A stretch of 64,000 nt of DNA from JAZKID01 sp965247525 (GTDB lineage: Bacteria > Pseudomonadota > Alphaproteobacteria > Rhizobiales > UBA4765). The DNA lies in NCBI GenBank assembly GCA_965247525.1, contig OZ252015.1, positions 1,922,001 to 1,986,000 of the forward strand, read 5' to 3'. The notes under the pieces are model-generated. The model was not told where the DNA came from and made no database searches. It saw only the letters and a list, made by a program, of their open reading frames with translations. The position numbers were made by a program, and so were the translations under genes. The stretch's first letter is position 1; every line of letters starts with the position of its first letter. Below, one piece after another: positions 61,139-64,000 of this stretch.

Positions 61139-61245
61139 GATATCCCCCTCAGGGCTGCGAACATCTTGAATATGACAGAGACTGAGGACAAAAGAGAGTC
61201 ACAAATTCAAATTCTGTGATTTTTTTATAAAGGCGTCAAAACAGC

Positions 61246-62022
61246 GTGGAAACAAGTTTTTTTCAACATGATGGATTGAAGCTGGCATTTTACGATGTTG
61301 GTGCCGGCGTGGCGGTTCTTCTCATTCACGGCTTTGCATCGAACGCACGCGTCAATTGGTTTGATACAGGATGGGCGGATTTACTGGTCAAAAATGGCTA
61401 TCGCGTCATTGCATTCGACCATCGCGGCCATGGCCTTTCAGACAAACCGCATGACCCTGCCGCTTATGATCCGCCTAAAATGGCGCATGATGCGCTTGCT
61501 TTACTCGACCATCTGAACGTGCCGCAGGCGCATATTATAGGCTATTCAATGGGCGGCCGGGTTACGGCATTTCTTCTCATCGAATCACAGGTGAGAGCGC
61601 TGTCAGCTGTCATCGGTGGTATCGGGGCAGGGCTGACGGAAGGCACAGGTGATCCGGCACCTATCATTGCGGCGCTGGAAGCGCCTTCAATATCGCAGGT
61701 CGAAACCCAGACCGGGCGCTTGTTTCGGGCTTTTGCCGACCAGACAAAAAGTGACCGCGCGGCTTTGGCGGCCTGTATGCGCTCGTCGCGCAAAAAAATT
61801 CTTGAAAGCGATCTGGCTGATATCCATGTTCCCGTTCTTATTGCCGTTGGCACTAAAGATGAGATTGCCGGCGCACCGCAAGCTTTGGCGAATATGATAT
61901 CAGGTGCGAAGGTTCTTGAAATTGAAGGGCGCGACCACATGCGCGCGGTTGGCGACCCTTTCTTCAAAAAAGGCGTGCTGGCCTTTCTGGCCGATGTTGA
62001 ACAGGGAAAGACAAAATCATGA
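61246..62022 (+). CDS. Alpha/beta hydrolase
   Basis: 258 residues from a GTG start. The nucleophile Ser101 is in GYSMGGR, the acid is in VGTKDE (about residue 206) and the His is in EGRDHMRA (about 228). The oxyanion motif is LLIHGF. Substrate unknown. Stop overlaps cysE by four bases (ATGA). Confidence 0.88.
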   Translation: METSFFQHDGLKLAFYDVGAGVAVLLIHGFASNARVNWFDTGWADLLVKNGYRVIAFDHRGHGLSDKPHDPAAYDPPKMAHDALALLDHLNVPQAHIIGYSMGGRVTAFLLIESQVRALSAVIGGIGAGLTEGTGDPAPIIAALEAPSISQVETQTGRLFRAFADQTKSDRAALAACMRSSRKKILESDLADIHVPVLIAVGTKDEIAGAPQALANMISGAKVLEIEGRDHMRAVGDPFFKKGVLAFLADVEQGKTKS

Positions 62023-62810
62023 GCACGTCGCAATGGCAGCGTTTGCGCAGCGAAGCAGAGGACATCGCCCGCGATGAACCGGATATGACGGCGCTTGTGG
62101 GCCAGCTTGTGCTTTCGCACAAAAACCTCGCCGAAGCGGTCATCGGCCGGGTGGCTGCGCGACTAGAAAACGCAGCTGTAACCGCTGAAAATATGACGCG
62201 CAATTATCGCACCTTGCTTGATGAGCAACCAGAGCTGGAGCAGGTGTTTGTTGCCGATCTTGAAGCGGTGCTGGAGCGCGATCCGGCTTGCACGCGGCTC
62301 ATCGAGCCTTTTTTGTATTTCAAAGGGTTTGTTGCCATTGAGGGTTACAGGCTTGCGCATTCCATGTGGAAAAAAGGGCGAAAAGATTTTGCTTTTATGA
62401 TGCAGCATCGCATTGCCACTGCATTGAATATCGACATTCATCCCGCAGCGCGCATCGGCAAAGGCATTATGCTCGATCATGGATCGGGTTTTGTGTGCGG
62501 CGAGACCGTCGTGATCGAAGACAATGTGTCGATCATGCATGATGTGACGCTTGGGGGCAGCAGCACCGTTAAGGGGAGCGACCGCCACCCTAAAATTCGC
62601 CATGGTGTTTTGATTGGTGCGGGCGCAAAAGTGCTGGGCAATATTGAAGTGGGCGCATGCTCGCGTATCGGCTCAAGCTCGGTGGTGCTCTCTAACGTGC
62701 CGCCCTGCAAGACTGTCGCAGGTGTTCCGGCGCGTATTGTTGGCGATGCCGGCTGCACCGAGCCTGCCCGTAAAATGGACCATAATTTTGGCTTCGATTT
62801 CCAGATCTAG
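62019..62810 (+). CDS. cysE: Serine O-acetyltransferase
   Basis: First step of cysteine synthesis, acetylating serine with acetyl-CoA. 263 residues: helical N-terminal domain, then the left-handed beta-helix with DIHPAARIGKGIMLDHGSGFVCGETVVIEDNVSIMHDVTLGG, carrying the catalytic His and Asp. Coupled to the hydrolase gene upstream. Confidence 0.94.
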   Translation: MSTSQWQRLRSEAEDIARDEPDMTALVGQLVLSHKNLAEAVIGRVAARLENAAVTAENMTRNYRTLLDEQPELEQVFVADLEAVLERDPACTRLIEPFLYFKGFVAIEGYRLAHSMWKKGRKDFAFMMQHRIATALNIDIHPAARIGKGIMLDHGSGFVCGETVVIEDNVSIMHDVTLGGSSTVKGSDRHPKIRHGVLIGAGAKVLGNIEVGACSRIGSSSVVLSNVPPCKTVAGVPARIVGDAGCTEPARKMDHNFGFDFQI

Positions 62811-62864
62811 TCTTGCAGAGCTTGGCTTTCGGGGCTATCAAAACGGCAACAGATAAGGCGCGAC

Positions 62865-63083
62865 ATGAAAAAAGATGAGCTTTCAAAAGTCGAAGGATTT
62901 CTTCGCAAAACATTCGACAATTCAAAGATCGGCGTGCGTGCGCGCCCGAACAAACAGGATTCCGCCGAAGTTTTTGTCGGCGACGAATTTATCGGCGTGT
63001 TGTTTGAAGACCTTGAAGACGGCGAAAAGTCCTACAATTTTCAGATGGCTATTCTCGATATTGATCTGGAAGATGCCGAATAG
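62865..63083 (+). CDS. DUF3126 family protein
   Basis: 72 residues, acidic. LSKVEGFLRKTFDNSKIGVRARPNKQDSAEVFVGDEFIGVLFEDLEDGEKSYNFQMAILDIDL matches the alphaproteobacterial DUF3126 family, commonly found after cysE. No known function. Confidence 0.85.
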   Translation: MKKDELSKVEGFLRKTFDNSKIGVRARPNKQDSAEVFVGDEFIGVLFEDLEDGEKSYNFQMAILDIDLEDAE

Positions 63084-63171
63084 CAGGTATTTGATTCAAA
63101 CTTTAAATATTGTTTTCTTGTCTGTAGTGTTTTAAACATCAAAAATATTTTATTTAATTGAGATCATTTTT

Positions 63172-64000
63172 ATGGCTGTCCAGAAATTCTTGCATTCACC
63201 ACTTTCAAAAATTAAAACCGATATTTTGGCTTCTCAGATTGCGGCAACGAAATCATCCACCACATTTTCCAATGTGGTGGCCATGAGCGGCGCCAAGCCT
63301 CGACTTGCAGGGTGGATAAATCCAAATAGGCCTGATGGCGCACCAGATAATTTTCCGGAAAAGACACCTCAGCCGAGCCCCAGAGTTTCACCGACGCCAT
63401 TTACATCTGCAACTCCACAACCTCGCCGTCTTCCAAAAAAATGGATTGAAAGCGATTGGCTAAGCGCATTCCAGCCATCGCCTCGCGCGCAAACCTTTCT
63501 GACTTATGCTGCGGCGGGCCTTGGCGCGGTCGTATTGGCTGTCGGAGTGGGAAAAGCTGCAAAAGCACTTGGTCTGAAAAATGTTGCAAAGCTTGTTCTT
63601 GAAAATCCGGGCTTTGAAAAACGCGCGATTGAAGAACTGACAGTTACAAATGCCGAAAAAGTACCGAGCTTTTTCCAACGTGCAAAAAACTGGTTTTCTG
63701 ATTGGAAACTTGGTTACGGGCAAAAAATGAACCGGCTTTTTAATATTGACGGTGGTTCGGGCGGACTAAGCTCAGACATTGCCCTTTTTAATTCTACAAG
63801 CGGACTGGCGACAGTTGAGAAACAGTCTGCCCGTAAGTTAAATCTGCTTGCCGTGGATGAAGGCGGGATTGGCTCTAATAAACTTATTGATAAAACAAAT
63901 TTTGTTGCACCCGTTAAAGTGACGCAAGTTCCATATGTACAAGACAATTTACTTTCAACAGCAGAGCAAAAAAATAAAGCACTGATTCTGCACGTTGATG
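63172..64000 (+). CDS. Unrecognised membrane-anchored protein (3' end beyond window)
   Basis: An open frame of 276 codons from an ATG at 63172 to the window end, with no stop. The first 90 residues are Ser/Pro/Thr-rich (including a TPQPSP stretch), then one hydrophobic segment (TFLTYAAAGLGAVVLAVGVG, about residues 110-129), then a mixed soluble region. AT-richer than its neighbours. GAGATC stands ten bases ahead of the start. No domain recognised; possibly lineage-specific. Confidence 0.65.
   Translation, partial: MAVQKFLHSPLSKIKTDILASQIAATKSSTTFSNVVAMSGAKPRLAGWINPNRPDGAPDNFPEKTPQPSPRVSPTPFTSATPQPRRLPKKWIESDWLSAFQPSPRAQTFLTYAAAGLGAVVLAVGVGKAAKALGLKNVAKLVLENPGFEKRAIEELTVTNAEKVPSFFQRAKNWFSDWKLGYGQKMNRLFNIDGGSGGLSSDIALFNSTSGLATVEKQSARKLNLLAVDEGGIGSNKLIDKTNFVAPVKVTQVPYVQDNLLSTAEQKNKALILHVD

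Overview
The window reads as chromosomal DNA of a free-living, flagellated alphaproteobacterium of moderate GC content. The evidence is FliX, the CckA hybrid kinase, CtrA-type boxes in front of flagellar genes, a DksA without its zinc cysteines, the F1-ATPase zeta subunit family, DUF6468, DUF6867 and DUF3126 proteins, and an alphaproteobacterial pur/bolA/grxD neighbourhood. The exact order cannot be fixed from the sequence alone.

Region 1 (1-20.1 kb) is a large flagellar cluster. On the minus strand lie a flagellin (cut by the window start), a FlaG-like protein, FlgN, rod-binding FlgJ and FlgI. Divergent from these are fliX and dksA. A triplicated 89-bp repeat fills the dksA/flgH gap. flgF-flgG-flgA-flgH runs leftward; fliL-fliM-DUF6468-motE and a 1,199-residue AMIN-like/TPR protein run rightward; fliO-fliP runs leftward; flgB-flgC-fliE-fliQ-fliR-flhB runs rightward. 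Two perfect sigma-54 promoters (before flgI and flgF) and CtrA-type boxes (one perfect before flgB/fliO, near-matches before fliX and fliL) outline a Caulobacter-like class II/class III hierarchy. CckA, the kinase that feeds CtrA, lies 0.9 kb beyond flhB. fliF, fliG, fliN, flhA, the hook genes and motAB are not here.

Region 2 (20.2-33.3 kb) is housekeeping: tdk, cckA, recA, alaS, a secreted adenosine deaminase, icd, trmJ, murI, a multi-hairpin leader before rpsD, and grxD. Region 3 (33.3-43 kb) is purine synthesis and redox: can, bolA, a small Imm-like membrane protein, purL, purQ, purS, two lineage-specific small genes (one an EF-hand protein), purC, the ATPase zeta subunit, purB, a membrane protein and rpe.

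Region 4 (43-51 kb) holds an orphan gene, ccdA, and a complete branched-chain amino-acid ABC operon (livH-livM-livG-livF-DUF6867-livK-livK). Region 5 (51-58.8 kb) has two envelope glycosyltransferases, radC and map, then a putative operon of a MoaB/CinA-like protein, an amino-acid-binding protein, a permease and an indoleamine 2,3-dioxygenase homologue. Region 6 (58.8-64 kb) has tRNA-Leu(UAA), a VOC protein, a PhnA-like protein, an FAD monooxygenase, a zinc-finger protein, an alpha/beta hydrolase, cysE, a DUF3126 gene and the start of an unrecognised membrane-anchored gene that runs off the end.

The least explained parts are the giant AMIN-like/TPR flagellar protein, the triplicated repeat after dksA, the hairpin array before rpsD, the EF-hand-like orphans near pur/rpe genes, and the dioxygenase/transporter operon.
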